A stretch of 64,000 nt of DNA from Thermincola ferriacetica (GCF_001263415.1 NZ_LGTE01000011.1:1-64000), one strand, 5' to 3'; positions 52,132-61,643 are shown, numbered from the stretch's first letter. Made by a program: numbers and translations. The notes: generated by a model not told the origin, from the sequence alone.

Positions 52132-53826
52132 CTATTTGTGCAAGTCTACAACCCGCGCTTTACAGTATGTCCGGTAAACCTTGGTTATCTCCACCGGGAC
52201 CGTTTCCCCGATTAAAGCACTGGCGCCTTCCACATCCACAATGAAACCGTTAACCCGGCCTATACCGTCGTATACGTTGGAAGCATGCGGTTCCTCAATT
52301 CTGACCTCCAAAATCTGCCCAGGGCGTACGGGAACACCTATAGCCTCAATTTCTGACTGGGAATAGAGAGCCCTGATATTTATAACTTCCTGGTGGTAGT
52401 GTTCGCATCCCCGGATAAGGATACTTTTCTTCGTTTTGGCTTCCAACTCCCTGAGTTGAGCACCACCGCTGCCTATCAGCAGAGAAGCTACTGATGGGTG
52501 GACCTCAACCAAAATCGCTTCCGCACTGGTATGCTGGGCAAGCTTAAAAATTTCATTCTTCGCCCGAATGCTTATTGTCTCTTCTGATAAAACTTTACCC
52601 CGGCCGTCACAATAAGGGCATGGTTTTAACAAGACGTTCTCCAGTCCTTGCCGGACTTTTTTCCTGGTCATCTCAACTAATCCCAATTGTGTCAAGCCAA
52701 GTACGTTGGTCTTGGTCTTATCTTTGCGTACTTCCTCTTCCAGTTTCTGTAGTACCATCCGCTGGTGTTCCTGGTCAGGCATATCAATAAAATCTACGAT
52801 GATAATGCCTCCGATATTTCTCAACCGAAGCTGGCGGGCTATCTCTACGGCGGCATCAAGGTTGGTTTTCAATACCGTATCTGCCAGATTGGTGGACCCC
52901 ACATATTTGCCCGTATTTACATCTATAGCTGTCAGGGCTTCTGTCTGGTCAATAACAATATATCCTCCACACTTAAGCCACACCCTGGGCTTAAGAATTT
53001 TTTCAATTTCCTCGTCAACGCCAAACTTTTCAAATAAATTATCCTGTTCGTAAAGGGATACTCTGCTCTTTAACTGTGGCGTTGTAAGCTCCATTAATTC
53101 CAGTACTTTTTCATATTCATAACGGGAATCAATAACCAGGTTATCAATATCTTCTGTGAAAATATCGCGCAAAATGCGCTGGACCAATTCCAGGTCCTTA
53201 TGTATCAGGTTAGGGACCGGACCGTGACATGACCGGTTCTGAATCTTTTTCCATAACTTGGTCAATACCGTGACATCCTGTACCAGTTCTTCTTCGTCCA
53301 TACCCTCGGCAATGGTCCGGACTATCAACCCCATATTCGCCGGCTTTACTTTTTCCGCCAGGGCTTTTAGCCTCTCCCGCTCACTTTCATTCTCTATTCG
53401 CCGGGAAATTCCTATGTAGTCTACGGTAGGCATTAATACCAGGTATCGGCCCGGTAATGTAATATGAGTAGTAACCCTGGCCCCCTTAGTGCCAATTGGT
53501 TCTTTAGCAATCTGAACCAAAATTTCCTGGCCCTCTTTCAAAACATCGGTTATATTGACATGGTAATTGCTTTTAGCCTCTTCGTCTGTTGTCGTCCGGG
53601 GCGGCACCGCATCTTCCACAAACAGGAAGGCATTTTTTTCCAAGCCAATATCTACAAAAGCGGCCTGCATACCGGGCAGCACATTTTCCACCTTTCCCTT
53701 ATATATATTGCCTACAAGCCGTTGGTTCAGGGATCTTTCTATATATATTTCCACGACTACTTTATCTTCCAAAACGGCTACCCTGGTTTCCTCTTCCCGT
53801 ACATTGACCAGTATCTCCTTTAACAA
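52132..53826 (-). CDS. rng: Ribonuclease G/E
   Basis: 564 aa, RNase G length without the long C-terminal RNase E scaffold. The S1 domain lies near residues 35-130 (GNIYKGKVENVLPGMQAAFVDIG). The catalytic Asp residues are in TAIDVNTGK and IIIVDFIDMPD, and the Zn-link is CPYCDGRGK. TTG at 53826 has GGGGGTG upstream and gives the usual (M)LKEILVNV start. It lies next to rplU's ancestral neighbours, now split by an insert. Confidence 0.95.
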   Translation of the reverse strand: MLKEILVNVREEETRVAVLEDKVVVEIYIERSLNQRLVGNIYKGKVENVLPGMQAAFVDIGLEKNAFLFVEDAVPPRTTTDEEAKSNYHVNITDVLKEGQEILVQIAKEPIGTKGARVTTHITLPGRYLVLMPTVDYIGISRRIENESERERLKALAEKVKPANMGLIVRTIAEGMDEEELVQDVTVLTKLWKKIQNRSCHGPVPNLIHKDLELVQRILRDIFTEDIDNLVIDSRYEYEKVLELMELTTPQLKSRVSLYEQDNLFEKFGVDEEIEKILKPRVWLKCGGYIVIDQTEALTAIDVNTGKYVGSTNLADTVLKTNLDAAVEIARQLRLRNIGGIIIVDFIDMPDQEHQRMVLQKLEEEVRKDKTKTNVLGLTQLGLVEMTRKKVRQGLENVLLKPCPYCDGRGKVLSEETISIRAKNEIFKLAQHTSAEAILVEVHPSVASLLIGSGGAQLRELEAKTKKSILIRGCEHYHQEVINIRALYSQSEIEAIGVPVRPGQILEVRIEEPHASNVYDGIGRVNGFIVDVEGASALIGETVPVEITKVYRTYCKARVVDLHK

Positions 53827-53882
53827 ATTATCACCCCCTTCTACGACCAACAAATATCATGGTGAAACGCAGGCGAAAACTA

Positions 53883-54019
53883 TTTACCACAGAGATTTCC
53901 ATGCCGCTAACGCGCCACCAACAGAGAATGAAAATGTTTATTCCCAGGGTAGGGCACAGAGAACACGCAGAAACACTTTTTACAATTCTCCGTGTCCTCT
54001 GCGTACTCTGTGGTTTAAA
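53883..54019. repeat. MITE-like CACAGAG inverted repeat element
   Basis: A 137-bp intergenic element with inverted ends TTTACCACAGAG (53883) and CTCTGTGGTTTAAA (to 54019). Inside are CACAGAGAACACGCAG and its near-complement GTGTCCTCTGCG. Sequences of the form AACCACAGAGGACACAGAG are dispersed in many bacterial genomes. Only one copy was seen in this window. Confidence 0.6.
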
Positions 54020-54025
54020 TTGCTT

Positions 54026-54691
54026 TCACACACTGAATAACCTGGTTCTGTGCACCCGGGCAAAATCTTTATCCAAGGGCAGGCCGAGGGAAATTAGTCC
54101 GCTTAAAACATCTTCCGGTCGGACATTACCCTCCGTACCTGTCTGCAAAACCATTTCCAGCATAATATCGTTCCCCTCCAGCCAACCCCGTAAAGAATAT
54201 ACTCCTTTTCTGATATCTCTCTCCCGCAAGCCTTTCTTGGTCTTTTTTTCCACAACAAGCGCATCTTTTCCAAGGAAGGATTTAATAGCTTCCTGCAATA
54301 ACTGATAATGTATAACTGCGTCCGGAATGGCCTGCACACGCACCAGATATTCGGAACGGTTGATAACTGCCATCAGAGCGGGTTGTTTGTCATGACAACG
54401 GTTCACTGCGTTGACCTTTATGCCGGGAGGCAGCGCCTTTTCCAAACGCTGCTTAACCTCCGCCGCCGGTAGTTCTTCCTGCAATTCTAAATCTACCAGT
54501 TCACAGGCGCTGGTTACCCCGACGGGTAATGCTGAAGCAAAGGCTATCTTCGGATGCGGGTTGAACCCTTCGGAAAAAGCCACCGGAATCTTCGCCCTGC
54601 GCAATGCCCTTTCAAAAGCCTTCATAAAATCCAGGTGGGATATAAACCGCACCTCTTCGCCTTTACAAATCTCCAACCTATACCGGGCCAC
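54026..54691 (-). CDS. TIGR03936/DUF2344 radical-SAM-linked protein
   Basis: 221 aa. RYRLEICKGEEVRFISHLDFMKAFERALRRAKIPVAFSEGFNPHPKIAFASALPVG is the family signature. It is found next to, or fused to, the TIGR03960 radical SAM protein; its job is unknown, with a role in tRNA or ribosome modification suspected from context. GTG at 54691 overlaps the radical SAM gene by 14 bp and has GGGAGG seven bases upstream. The longer frame to 54805 runs antiparallel in codon use and is not needed. Confidence 0.93.
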   Translation of the reverse strand: MARYRLEICKGEEVRFISHLDFMKAFERALRRAKIPVAFSEGFNPHPKIAFASALPVGVTSACELVDLELQEELPAAEVKQRLEKALPPGIKVNAVNRCHDKQPALMAVINRSEYLVRVQAIPDAVIHYQLLQEAIKSFLGKDALVVEKKTKKGLRERDIRKGVYSLRGWLEGNDIMLEMVLQTGTEGNVRPEDVLSGLISLGLPLDKDFARVHRTRLFSV

Positions 54692-56549
54692 AGGCTTCCC
54701 TCCCCTTAATGTCCAAATCGACTCCCAGATTCGGGCAGACCCCACACCCTGTACACCTGTCAAAACGACAATCAAGGGTAGTCGCTCCTTTAAGAGCGGC
54801 TTCATATTCCTTAGCTAAAAACTTCTTACCGACACCGGCATCGATATGATCCCACGGTAAAACTTCCTCCACACCAAATCTACGGCAGGCAAAAGCTTCC
54901 GGAGTTAACCTCACATCAGCAAAGGCGGCCATCCATTTATCATAGGAAAACTGCTCATTCCAACTGTCGAATTTGCATCCCCTGCGCCAGGCAGCCTCCA
55001 GTACCCGGCCCACTTTTCGGTTCCCCCGCGAAAACACTGCTTCCAAAAAACTCAGTTCCGCATCATGCCAGTTAAATTTAATTTTCCTGTTTTTTAACAA
55101 GCCGGCTAAAAACCTTTGCTTTTCTTTTAAAGTATCAATATCATTCTGAGGTTCCCACTGAAAAGGCGTATGAGCTTTAGGTACAAAGGAAGAAGCGCTA
55201 ACGGTAACCTTCAGCCTGCCTGCCTTTGCGCCAAGTTCGCGCTGACCCAAAGCTACGACCTTGCCGGCCAGCTCGGCAATACCCCGTAGGTCTTCCTCTG
55301 TTTCCGTGGGGAGACCAATCATGAAATATAGCTTAACAGCCGTCCACCCTTCTTTGAAAGCGGCACCGGTAGCAGCCAGTAGGTCTTCTTCAGTCACGCC
55401 TTTGTTAATCACATCTCTGAGTCTTTGGGTCCCCGCTTCAGGCGCAAAAGTCAGTGTGGGCCTCCTGACCCGCTGGACTTCTTTGGCCAATTCTATGGAA
55501 AAAGCATCTGCTCTGAGGGACGGCAGGGAAACGTTGACTCCATGTCCACTATAGATATCCAACAATTTCTTCAGGGTTTCCTCCACACAGGAATAGTCGG
55601 CGGTGCTCAGGGAAGATAAAGAAATCTCATCGTACCCCGTATTTGCCACCAGTTCCTCGGCCTGCCGCAGTAAGGTCTCCGGACTTTTCTCCCGTACCGG
55701 GCGATAAATCATACCCGCTTGGCAGAAACGACAGCCCCTGCTACAGCCTCTGAGCACCTCAAGCATGATCCGGTTGTGCACCACCTCCAGGTACGGCACA
55801 ATAGGACTGGTAGGGAAATCAGCTTCATCAATATTTCTGACCAGGCGCTTGGTGACTTTCGCCGGAGCATTGGGGTTATTGGGTCTGATCCCGGCAATGG
55901 CAGCATCGTCTTTATAATCCACGTCGTAAAAACGCGGCACATATACTCCCTGCACCTGGGCCAACCGTTCCAGGAGGCCGGTTCTGGAGAGTTTTTCCTG
56001 TTTGGCTGTTTTCACGACATCCAAAACCTCGTAGAATACCTCTTCCCCTTCCCCGATAACAAAAGCATCAATAAAGTCAGCCAAAGGCTCAGGATTGTAG
56101 GCACAAGGCCCGCCCGCGATTACCAGCGGGTAGGATTCGTCCCTATCCCCGGCCCTTACGGGAATACCGGCCAGGTCCAGCATATTCAGGATGTTGGTAA
56201 AACTCATTTCATACTGCAGGGTAAAGGCCACTATATCAAATTCCTTTACCGGTTTATATGACTCCAGGGCGAAAAGTGGTATATTTTGCTGCCGGAGCAA
56301 TTCCTCCATGTCAACCCAGGGGGCAAATACCCTTTCCATCAAGGTGTCCGGGCGTTTATTAACTACATGGTACAGTATTCTCAACCCCAGATGCGACATA
56401 CCTATTTCATAAACGTCGGGAAAAGCGAAAACCACTTTCAGGTCCACCCGATCCCAATCTTTATGTATAGAATTCAGCTCTGTCCCCAAATAACGGGCAG
56501 GTTTTAGAACTTTCGGCAGTAACCGGTTCCGAATAAAATCACGCATCAT
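54678..56549 (-). CDS. TIGR03960-family radical SAM protein with B12-binding-like N-terminus
   Basis: 623 aa. The radical SAM cluster motif is CSRGCRFCQAG near residue 267, inside LRGCSRGCRFCQAGMIYRPVREKSPETLL. The N-terminal third resembles a cobalamin-binding fold (FALESYKPVKEFDIVAFTLQYEMSFTNILNMLDLAG). The C-terminus adds CRFDRCTGCGVCPN, an extra Cys group. ATG at 56549 has AGGAGG upstream. Paired with the DUF2344 gene, as usual in this block. Confidence 0.94.
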   Translation of the reverse strand: MMRDFIRNRLLPKVLKPARYLGTELNSIHKDWDRVDLKVVFAFPDVYEIGMSHLGLRILYHVVNKRPDTLMERVFAPWVDMEELLRQQNIPLFALESYKPVKEFDIVAFTLQYEMSFTNILNMLDLAGIPVRAGDRDESYPLVIAGGPCAYNPEPLADFIDAFVIGEGEEVFYEVLDVVKTAKQEKLSRTGLLERLAQVQGVYVPRFYDVDYKDDAAIAGIRPNNPNAPAKVTKRLVRNIDEADFPTSPIVPYLEVVHNRIMLEVLRGCSRGCRFCQAGMIYRPVREKSPETLLRQAEELVANTGYDEISLSSLSTADYSCVEETLKKLLDIYSGHGVNVSLPSLRADAFSIELAKEVQRVRRPTLTFAPEAGTQRLRDVINKGVTEEDLLAATGAAFKEGWTAVKLYFMIGLPTETEEDLRGIAELAGKVVALGQRELGAKAGRLKVTVSASSFVPKAHTPFQWEPQNDIDTLKEKQRFLAGLLKNRKIKFNWHDAELSFLEAVFSRGNRKVGRVLEAAWRRGCKFDSWNEQFSYDKWMAAFADVRLTPEAFACRRFGVEEVLPWDHIDAGVGKKFLAKEYEAALKGATTLDCRFDRCTGCGVCPNLGVDLDIKGREACGPV

Positions 56550-56687
56550 AGCAAAGCCTCCTGCATCAAGTGTTTACCTGGTTATCAGAAGTAATTCCTC
56601 AGATTAATATACCCAAATTTGAGCCTAATCAGGCTGGAAGCGCTTTAAAAAGTTTCTACAAAAAGTTATAATTTCCTTTTTTCATTT

Positions 56688-57554
56688 CTACAGTTCTCCC
56701 AAGGTCATGTTTATTTTTCCCTCCAAAAGTTTACTTATAATCTCGTGCTCTGAAAAGACCCCGGTAATCCGCTGCCCGCTGTCTACCCTCACGACCAGGT
56801 TATATTTCTGGGGTACAAAATGCCGCACCAGTTCCTTTAATTGCACATCTTCCAGAGCAACCACATGCCGGGCAAGCATTAACCGGCGGACAGGCAGGTC
56901 CTGTTGCTTACGGTTTAGGTACCTGATAAAGGCAAACATGATTGAACCTTTGTCCCGAAAGTTTTCAAAGGCCAAAAAAACTCCTATCACAATCAAATTG
57001 ATGCCGTTTAACCCAAGAACTAACCTGCCTACACCCAGGAAAACCATGAGCAGGGAAAGAATAAGGGAAACCTTCCGGGCACGGTCAGTTGCTCCTGTCA
57101 GGCCGAACCTTTCCGTTAAAAGAGCGCGGTAAATCCTGCCGCCGTCTAAAGGATAGGCCGGAAGGAGGTTAAAAAGGCCTAAGGTGAGATTACACTCGAT
57201 AAAAAAAGGAACCCACCGTTGGTTCCATATCCCTAACCCCTCCAGCATGTAAAGCAAACCGATAATCAGGAAGTTTGCTAAAGGCCCGGCTAAAGAAATA
57301 AATATTTCCGCGTAAGGATCTCCCTCCAACCCTTGTTCTAGCTTGGCTACTCCCCCATACGGCAGTAGTTCCACTTCTGTAACCCGGAATTTATAGTTCA
57401 AGGCGGTGACCACATGAGCCAGCTCATGTAAGAGGACCACGCCGAAAACAATTAAGCCTTCCCGGTACTTTCCGGTCAGAATTAGCACTAAAAATAAAAC
57501 CAGAAAAAAGGTATTTACCTTGACATTAATCCCAAAAACCTTGGCAATTTTCAT
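56688..57554 (-). CDS. spoIVFB: M50 site-2 metalloprotease, SpoIVFB-like
   Basis: 288 aa with about five to six membrane segments. The zinc motif is LLHELAHVVTAL (HExxH, about residues 42-46) with the third ligand in NLLPAYPLDGGRI. A CBS-like C-terminal part follows (residues ~215-285). SpoIVFB cleaves pro-sigma-K in the mother cell. It lies 17 bp after spoIVFA. Confidence 0.93.
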   Translation of the reverse strand: MKIAKVFGINVKVNTFFLVLFLVLILTGKYREGLIVFGVVLLHELAHVVTALNYKFRVTEVELLPYGGVAKLEQGLEGDPYAEIFISLAGPLANFLIIGLLYMLEGLGIWNQRWVPFFIECNLTLGLFNLLPAYPLDGGRIYRALLTERFGLTGATDRARKVSLILSLLMVFLGVGRLVLGLNGINLIVIGVFLAFENFRDKGSIMFAFIRYLNRKQQDLPVRRLMLARHVVALEDVQLKELVRHFVPQKYNLVVRVDSGQRITGVFSEHEIISKLLEGKINMTLGEL

Positions 57555-57571
57555 GTTGACACTTCCTAAGG

Positions 57572-58390
57572 CTAACGGGTTGCCGCTGTAAAGACGCTGA
57601 AGGGATCGACGGGTTTACCAAACCGGATTACCTCAAAATGCAAATGATTTTCCTTGTCCTCACCGTCACCGGCAACTTTGCCGATTACCTGCCCGGCATG
57701 AATTTCTTCCCCTTTTTCGACCAGAACTTCGCCTACATTCACGTAATTTGTCATCAACTGCTCATCGTGCCTGACTAAGATGCACTTTTCCCCCTTGTCG
57801 CCCATGTAAATACGTTCTATATTTCCACCCGCGACAGCCTTAATGTCTTGATTGGCCTTTGCCACAATATCAATACCCCGGTGAAATTCAAAAAACTGCT
57901 TACTGTCATCAAAGACCCATCCGTAGGGAACCGTAATTTTCCCTCCTACCGGCAGTTGTGGGCCAATTTGGTCCGAAATCTTGGTTATAACCGGCTTAGG
58001 CTCCTCATTTACCGTGTTTTTACCATTTGGCAAAGTAAAATTAAGATATGGCGAAGCCAGCTCACCTATTTTATTTATCACAGGAGAAAAATCCATTTCT
58101 TTGTTGAGCAGGTATTTCACCCCACTGCCAACCTTTTTGGCCAGGGGAAAATGCAGGCTGTTTAAACCCCAAACCATTAAAAATATCAATATAGAAACCG
58201 TAATCTGCCTGGCCAGACGAAATTTATTATTTCGTTCATTTTTCAGGTAAGGAATCCTTTTCCGCTGGGGAAACCGGGGCAAATAGTTACGGTAGTTAAG
58301 AGCTTGAGGCTCCTCTGAAAAAATTTCTGAATCATGAACAAATCTTATCCGCGGTTTAGGTTTTACCAAGGCTTCCTGTTTTTCGCTCAT
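57572..58390 (-). CDS. spoIVFA: SpoIVFA-like membrane protein with LytM (M23) domain
   Basis: 272 aa. One membrane segment (ITVSILIFLMVWGLNSLHF, about 60-80) is followed by a C-terminal M23 domain. The zinc ligands FHRGIDIVA (His, Asp) and HLHFEV (His) are kept, but the conserved Y-x-H is Y-V-N here, so peptidase activity is doubtful. SpoIVFA holds SpoIVFB inactive until signalled. ATG at 58390 has GGAGGG upstream; ATG at 58405 has none. Confidence 0.9.
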   Translation of the reverse strand: MSEKQEALVKPKPRIRFVHDSEIFSEEPQALNYRNYLPRFPQRKRIPYLKNERNNKFRLARQITVSILIFLMVWGLNSLHFPLAKKVGSGVKYLLNKEMDFSPVINKIGELASPYLNFTLPNGKNTVNEEPKPVITKISDQIGPQLPVGGKITVPYGWVFDDSKQFFEFHRGIDIVAKANQDIKAVAGGNIERIYMGDKGEKCILVRHDEQLMTNYVNVGEVLVEKGEEIHAGQVIGKVAGDGEDKENHLHFEVIRFGKPVDPFSVFTAATR

Positions 58391-58489
58391 AGGCCGTCCC
58401 TCCATGAAATAGCAACTCTCTGGTAAATTAATTATATTGGAGAACCTGCCTGATTATGACAAGCCTTTTCTCTTCATGCTACGGACAAA

Positions 58490-58541
58490 GAAAAAAAGGC
58501 AGTGCCTTCTCCTCAAACTGAAAGGGAGAGGGCACTGCCCT
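58490..58541 (-). terminator. Terminator after rodA
   Basis: GGCAGTGCC (58498-58506) pairs with GGCACTGCC (58531-58539). On the minus strand it is followed by TTTTTTTC. It separates rodA from spoIVFA. Confidence 0.85.
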
Positions 58542-58558
58542 TTTGGGCTTGTTTTTCC

Positions 58559-59698
58559 TTAAAACATTATTTTTTCCCGGCGCAGGTTAACGTTCAGTAA
58601 TAGCCCTATGGCCGTGAGATTTGTCAGCATGGCGCTGCCACCATAACTGAACAGAGGTAACGGGATACCGGTTATCGGCATTATACCTGCAGCCATACCA
58701 ACATTGACCAGCAGGTGAAAGGTAATCATGGATACTATACCTGTAGCAATAAGAGTGCCAAACATATCTTTGGCATTATACCCTATCAGCACGCCCCGGT
58801 AAACCAGTATAAAAAACAATAACAGCAATGAAGCGGCTCCTGCAAAGCCAAGCTCTTCACCCACAACAGAAAAAATAAAGTCTGTCTGCTGCTCGGGAAG
58901 GAAATTTAATTGGTTCTGCGTCCCGTGATACAGGCCCTTGCCAAAAAGTCCTCCGGAGCCCAGCGCCACCTGAGACTGAATAACATGGTACCCGGCTTCC
59001 CTGGGGTCCTGATAAGGGTCAACAAATATGGTCAACCTTTTCAGTTGGTAGGGTTTGAGTGGTTTATCCCATCCTAACTGGAGCTGTCCAAATAAGACAA
59101 TACCAACCAATAATGCCCCAATTAATATCACTATTAGCAAATGAAGCGGACGCGCTCCACCGATGAACAGCATCCCAAACAGAATACCGATGAAAACCAG
59201 GGCAGTGCCCAGGTCAGGCTGCGCCATAATAAGCAGCATGGGAATCCCTACATGGATAAAACATGGAATAAGATCCACAAACCGTTCAAGTTTCCCTTGC
59301 TTCTTATCAAGATAATTAGCAAAGGTAATGATGATAAACAGTTTGGCAAATTCGCCGGGCTGCAGCAGAAAAGGACCAATCGGAATCCATAATTTGGCCC
59401 CATGGGATTCTTTCCCCATTACGGGCACAAGTAATAACAGCAAAATATTTAATATATAAAGATACCTGGCATAATTGCTTAAACTGTTATAGTTGATTCT
59501 AAGCACTATCGCAATGGAAATAAAACCAATGATGACCCAGAGAAGCTGTTTCTTCACATAACCGAAGGGGTCATCACCTTTACCGGCCGTAATGTGTGTG
59601 GCGCTGCTTAAAATAACCAGGCCAAAAACGATAATAATTAAAACAGTAATTAAAAGGGTGTAGTCAAAATTTCTCAACAGTTTTTTTTCCACAAACAT
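58559..59698 (-). CDS. rodA: Peptidoglycan glycosyltransferase RodA
   Basis: 379 aa of the SEDS family with about ten membrane segments. KLWIPIGPFLLQPGEFAKLFIIITFA and FLPEQQTDFIFSVVGEELGF, ending PLPLFSYGGSAML, are family signatures. RodA polymerises glycan strands with PBP2, encoded just upstream. The longer frame to 59779 is unlikely; ATG at 59698 follows GAGGAG. Confidence 0.95.
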   Translation of the reverse strand: MFVEKKLLRNFDYTLLITVLIIIVFGLVILSSATHITAGKGDDPFGYVKKQLLWVIIGFISIAIVLRINYNSLSNYARYLYILNILLLLLVPVMGKESHGAKLWIPIGPFLLQPGEFAKLFIIITFANYLDKKQGKLERFVDLIPCFIHVGIPMLLIMAQPDLGTALVFIGILFGMLFIGGARPLHLLIVILIGALLVGIVLFGQLQLGWDKPLKPYQLKRLTIFVDPYQDPREAGYHVIQSQVALGSGGLFGKGLYHGTQNQLNFLPEQQTDFIFSVVGEELGFAGAASLLLLFFILVYRGVLIGYNAKDMFGTLIATGIVSMITFHLLVNVGMAAGIMPITGIPLPLFSYGGSAMLTNLTAIGLLLNVNLRREKIMF

Positions 59699-59817
59699 GA
59701 ATTGGAACGCTCCTCTGTTATTTTGGTAATAGCCTTTCGGCCCTACATTAATTATAACAGAAAAGCCTAAATAGTCCACTTATTAAAAAGCCGGCGCCAA
59801 AAGGAAAAAATTGGGGG

Positions 59818-60105
59818 TTACCCAATTTTTTCTTCCAGATTGATTCTTTTCATCCCTAAGACGGGAATGTTTGCATATAAAGCCACACTGTGATCGTCCA
59901 AGTTATTGAAGTTTACTTCCAGCGCTTTTTCGTCAATATCCATATATTTGGATATAACCGCTATCAGGTCTTCCTTCAAATTTTCCAAAAGCTGCGGCGA
60001 TACACTGGCCCTATCCTGAACCAAAACAAGGCGCAATCTTTCTTTGGCCACATTTTTACTGGCCGTGGACTCTTTTCCAAATACCCTGTATAAAAAATCC
60101 AGCAA
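59818..60105 (-). CDS. minE: Cell-division topological specificity factor MinE
   Basis: 95 aa: an N-terminal amphipathic/anti-MinCD helix (LDFLYRVFG, AKERLRLVLVQDRA) and the C-terminal dimer domain (VNFNNLDDHSVALYANIPV). TTG start with GAGGAGG upstream. It follows minD by 28 bp. Confidence 0.94.
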   Translation of the reverse strand: MLDFLYRVFGKESTASKNVAKERLRLVLVQDRASVSPQLLENLKEDLIAVISKYMDIDEKALEVNFNNLDDHSVALYANIPVLGMKRINLEEKIG

Positions 60106-60133
60106 GACCCTTTCCTCCTCCCCGAATGGGTTT

Positions 60134-60928
60134 TTATCTGAACCGTATCAGGCTCTTTAACTTCTCAACAAAACCTCCCTCAGCTTCCAGGTTCATAAAC
60201 GGAACATCCTGGCCCGTTATCCGCTTGGCGATATTACGATATGCCTGTCCTGCTTTGGAATTATTGTCCAAAACTGCCGGCTCGCCCCTGTTGGTTGATA
60301 CCACAATCATTTCGTCTTCCGGTACAACCCCAATCAGGTCTATGGCTAAAATATCAATAATATCCTCAATTCCCATCATGTCGCCTTTCTTAACCATTTT
60401 CGGTCTTAACCGGTTGACTATAAGTTTGGGGCTTCTTAAATCTGATGCTTCCAACAAACCGATAATTCTGTCCGCGTCCCTTACGGCGGAAACCTCCGGG
60501 GTAGTGACCACAATAGCCCTTTCCGCACCGGCTATGGCGTTTTTGAAGCCTTGTTCAATACCCGCCGGGCAGTCAATGACTACATAATCAAATTCTTTTT
60601 TCAGTTCAGCGCAAAGTTCCTGCATTTGCTCCGGAGTTACTGCCGTCTTGTCCTTTGTCTGCGCGGCAGGCAGCAGGTGTAAACCCTCAAATCGTTTGTC
60701 TTTGATTAAAGCCTGCTTGAGACGACATTTTCCATGAGTCACATCAACTATGTCGTACACAATTCTGTTTTCCAGGCCAAGTACTACATCAAGGTTTCTT
60801 AACCCAATATCAGTGTCAACCAAAACAACTTTATATCCCAAAGCAGCCAATCCGGTTCCAATATTGGCGCTGGTAGTTGTTTTTCCAACCCCTCCCTTTC
60901 CAGAGGTAATTACCAGAACTTCTCCCAT
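60134..60928 (-). CDS. minD: Septum-site ATPase MinD
   Basis: 264 aa. The deviant Walker A KGGVGKTTT (10-18) and DTDIGLRNLD are diagnostic. The C-terminal amphipathic helix FVEKLKSLIRF binds the membrane. It oscillates or positions MinC with MinE. Confidence 0.97.
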   Translation of the reverse strand: MGEVLVITSGKGGVGKTTTSANIGTGLAALGYKVVLVDTDIGLRNLDVVLGLENRIVYDIVDVTHGKCRLKQALIKDKRFEGLHLLPAAQTKDKTAVTPEQMQELCAELKKEFDYVVIDCPAGIEQGFKNAIAGAERAIVVTTPEVSAVRDADRIIGLLEASDLRSPKLIVNRLRPKMVKKGDMMGIEDIIDILAIDLIGVVPEDEMIVVSTNRGEPAVLDNNSKAGQAYRNIAKRITGQDVPFMNLEAEGGFVEKLKSLIRFR

Positions 60929-60954
60929 ACTTTTGTCCTCCTCTTTTCGTGATG

Positions 60955-61476
60955 TTAACCTATCTTCATTTGTTTATCCTGTCCGATTTGATATGCTTCG
61001 ATCGTTACGACACCATCTTTGATTCTGGCTATTTCCGGCTGATCTGGAGAACCATAGTCTCCATCCGGTGCCCTCGTGATATGGTTAGCTATTCTGAGTT
61101 GGGTGGGCTGTAACTTAAAGGCAGCAACCGTTGCAGTTTCATCCCCGCCGGCTCCTGCATGAGCCACGCCCCGCAGAGAACCCATGATAATGATATTACC
61201 TCCGGCAATTACTTCGGCTCCCGGATTGATATCCCCCAACACAACCACATTGCCGTCAAATTTAATAGATTGGCCGGAACGCAGGGTTCGCTTAATCAGG
61301 ATCGTATTTTCATCCCCATCAGGCGCGATTGCAAAAGTGTTTTTAGTTTGGAGGCCATGGTCATTTTTCTGGGAAGTCATCTCTTCACCCTCGCTGTCCA
61401 TTTCCAGGGTAAGCTCACTGTTTTTTCCCTTCCGAAGCAATAATTTCTTAGCTTTGGAACTTTTGTTCTTCCGCAA
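60955..61476 (-). CDS. minC: MinC-like protein, C-terminal domain with shortened N-terminus
   Basis: 173 aa. Residues ~60-173 are the MinC beta-helix (SGQSIKFDGNVVVLGDINPGAEVIAGGNIIIMGSLRGVAHAG), which dimerises and binds MinD. The N-terminal ~55 residues are charged and low-complexity instead of the ~100-aa FtsZ-inhibiting domain of full MinC (about 220 aa). TTG at 61476 has AGGAGGGG upstream, so the short form is probably genuine. Followed by minD and minE. Confidence 0.9.
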   Translation of the reverse strand: MRKNKSSKAKKLLLRKGKNSELTLEMDSEGEEMTSQKNDHGLQTKNTFAIAPDGDENTILIKRTLRSGQSIKFDGNVVVLGDINPGAEVIAGGNIIIMGSLRGVAHAGAGGDETATVAAFKLQPTQLRIANHITRAPDGDYGSPDQPEIARIKDGVVTIEAYQIGQDKQMKIG

Positions 61477-61588
61477 CCGAATCCCCTCCTGGGTTTATTC
61501 CCATTAACGTTTCAATATTTCCCATATTCACCAGCCAATTTCAAAAATTAATGTTCTACATGCGTGAGCCAAATCCTTCAAGTAAATA

Positions 61589-61618
61589 GAAAAAAAACGA
61601 GGTCTTTTTGCCCCGTTT
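61589..61618 (-). terminator. Terminator after mrdA
   Basis: AAACGAGG (61595-61602) pairs with CCCCGTTT (61611-61618). On the minus strand it is followed by an unbroken T-run. Confidence 0.8.
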
Positions 61619-61643
61619 TTCTCAAAAATTTAGACAAATTGCT

